Shown here: positions 5,591 through 6,721 of the stretch, in pieces | Layout of the letters: each line of letters begins with the position of its first letter | Position numbering within the stretch: the first letter of the stretch is position 1 | Origin: Deltaproteobacteria bacterium | GTDB lineage: Bacteria; Desulfobacterota; Desulfobacteria; Desulfobacterales; Desulfobacteraceae | Length of the DNA stretch: 6,721 bases | Assembly (NCBI GenBank): GCA_003647385.1 | Contig: QMMT01000115.1 | Location: forward strand, 1 to 6,721 | Direction: 5' to 3' | Position numbers and translations under genes: made by a program | The notes under the pieces: generated by a model | What the model was told of the DNA's origin: nothing | What the model saw: the letters and a program-made list of their open reading frames with translations, nothing else | Database searches by the model: none

Positions 5591-6721
5591 TGTGTTCCCT
5601 TTTTGGATTAAACAGGGACGGATTAAAATATCCATGCTTCAAGTCAGGAAAAAGAAGTGACAACTCTTTTATGATGGTTGCCATTCCCAAGGGTTTGCCG
5701 CTGTCTTCAACCGCTGACATGAGACCACAATATTTTTTGGGATCAAAGTTTAAGTTACGCCACTGAATCATATCGATTTTATAGGTTTTAATAAATTCTT
5801 TTAATGCGGCAAATTCTTTTTGGGAATCGGTAAATCCCGGGCAGTTAAGATAATTGATGGAGACAAATTTCCCCTGCTGCTTTGCTGTATGGATACTTTT
5901 AAGAACATCGGTAAATTGATAAGATCTGGGTCGAAAATAGGCGTGATAACAATTTTTTCTGACAGAATTTAAACTGACACGCATGGAATCGAGTCCGGCA
6001 TGGCAAAGCTTTCTAACTTTTTGTGGAAGGCTCGCATTTGTATTCAGGTTGATGGTGCCCTTGTCTGTTTTCTTGCGAACCAGTTTTATAGCAGGCTCAA
6101 TGGCGTTGAAAGCCGTTAAGGGGTCTCCTTCACATCCCTGGCCGAAACTGACAACAGCATTTTTAACATGGGAAATATGTTCAAGACAAACCTGGGCGAT
6201 TTCTTCAGGGGTCGGGGTAAAACGGATTCGTTCCTGGCAGGCGCAAAGGTTGTTCTGCGTTTGAAGAGAGATACATCCAAGGCAATTGGCATTGCAGACC
6301 GTTGATGTGGGAAGCGGGGCTTCATACCGCTTGAGAAAAAAGTTTTTCCCGGCCGGGCACCCATATTGTAAGGCACAGGTTTCAAGATGCCGGATCAGGC
6401 GGTTGCGAGGATACTTTTTCTGCATCTGGTCAACGCCTTTAACGATACCTTTATGGGGCATCTGCCTTAGATCCTGTCGGGGTTCTTTGTCCACAAGAAT
6501 GGCAGCGGATCTGAAGTTATTTTTTCCAAATCCAACGGCTCCATAAGAGAACAATGGCAGCATATCCTTTATTATCTCATCATCATAGGCACTAAAATGC
6601 CGGTTCACATAACCCGGTGAGTTAAACACGGCAACCGGGAAGATCTTTTCGCCCGGTTCGAATGGATTATCTTTGATAATTTCAAACGTTTTGTTTGCAA
6701 TATTATAGACAATGGGTCTTC
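5580..6721 (-). CDS. radical SAM protein of unassigned subfamily, 5' end cut off by window edge
   Basis: The reading frame is open to the right edge of the window, so this is the C-terminal 379 residues of a longer protein. A GTG at 6627-6629 could be taken as a start, but 30 more in-frame codons precede it without a stop, reading RPIVYNIANK and onward, so the true start lies outside. Counting from the edge, the [4Fe-4S]-SAM motif CNANCLGC (CX3CX2C) is at about residues 142-149 (codons near 6273-6296). It is followed by a GQGCEGDP segment at about 193-200, in the position of the SAM-binding 'GGE' element, and by NLNTNAS and SMRVSLNS strands typical of the radical SAM barrel. Additional cysteines flank the motif: CALQYGC about 20 residues before it, and CAC about 10 after. 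The family chemistry is reductive cleavage of S-adenosylmethionine to a 5'-deoxyadenosyl radical. The substrate is unknown and I do not recognise the subfamily. Its end overlaps the next gene, suggesting a shared pathway. The radical SAM call is firm; the function is not. Confidence 0.88.
   Translation of the reverse strand, partial: RPIVYNIANKTFEIIKDNPFEPGEKIFPVAVFNSPGYVNRHFSAYDDEIIKDMLPLFSYGAVGFGKNNFRSAAILVDKEPRQDLRQMPHKGIVKGVDQMQKKYPRNRLIRHLETCALQYGCPAGKNFFLKRYEAPLPTSTVCNANCLGCISLQTQNNLCACQERIRFTPTPEEIAQVCLEHISHVKNAVVSFGQGCEGDPLTAFNAIEPAIKLVRKKTDKGTINLNTNASLPQKVRKLCHAGLDSMRVSLNSVRKNCYHAYFRPRSYQFTDVLKSIHTAKQQGKFVSINYLNCPGFTDSQKEFAALKEFIKTYKIDMIQWRNLNFDPKKYCGLMSAVEDSGKPLGMATIIKELSLLFPDLKHGYFNPSLFNPKREHNEK
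5595..5602 (-). promoter_or_regulatory. ribosome binding site fixing the start of the synthase-like gene
   Basis: On the minus strand this reads AAAGGGAA, six bases before the ATG at 5588-5590. It lies entirely within the last codons of the radical SAM gene, whose stop is at 5580-5582. It supports the shorter 370-residue start over the ATG at 5635 and implies coupled translation of the two genes. Confidence 0.7.

Overview
All six genes in this window lie on the minus strand, so they read from high to low coordinates. The protein content is LUD-domain lactate oxidation, a lactate-racemase (DUF2088) homologue, a radical SAM enzyme and an isopropylmalate/homocitrate-synthase-like enzyme. Together with moderate, uneven G+C, this suggests an anaerobic, organic-acid-oxidising bacterium, most plausibly a sulfate reducer of the Desulfobacterota (Desulfobacteraceae-like). 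That placement is inferred from gene content and protein style; there is no rRNA or other marker to prove it.

Upstream block (6721 down to 4478): a radical SAM protein enters from the right edge of the window with its 5' end missing. Its last codons overlap the start of a 370-residue DRE-TIM metallolyase of the 2-isopropylmalate/homocitrate synthase type. The overlap of 11 bases, with the second gene's ribosome binding site inside the first gene, argues that the two are co-translated. I recognise the fold of each protein but not the pathway. This pair is the best candidate for an undescribed function here.

Junction (4365-4477): 113 bases without a gene hold a near-consensus sigma70-type promoter (TTTACA, 17 bases, TATTAT) pointing at the next block. 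An inverted repeat, GCGTAT-N13-ATACGC, directly abuts its -35 element. The downstream block is therefore probably a separately regulated transcription unit.

Downstream block (4364 down to 98): lutA, lutB and lutC follow in order with tight spacing. They encode the three-part iron-sulfur L-lactate dehydrogenase complex (lactate to pyruvate). A LarA-family protein follows with the nickel-pincer catalytic residues apparently conserved. The simplest reading is a unit that oxidises a 2-hydroxy acid and includes an epimerase or racemase feeding the stereospecific oxidase. Lactate is the default substrate but is not proven. No permease, regulator or larB/larC/larE cofactor gene is present in the window.

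The left end (1-97) has no gene. It contains a bulged stem-loop just after the last stop codon, without the U-tract of a classical terminator. No RNA genes, CRISPR arrays, insertion sequences or clear dispersed repeats were seen.
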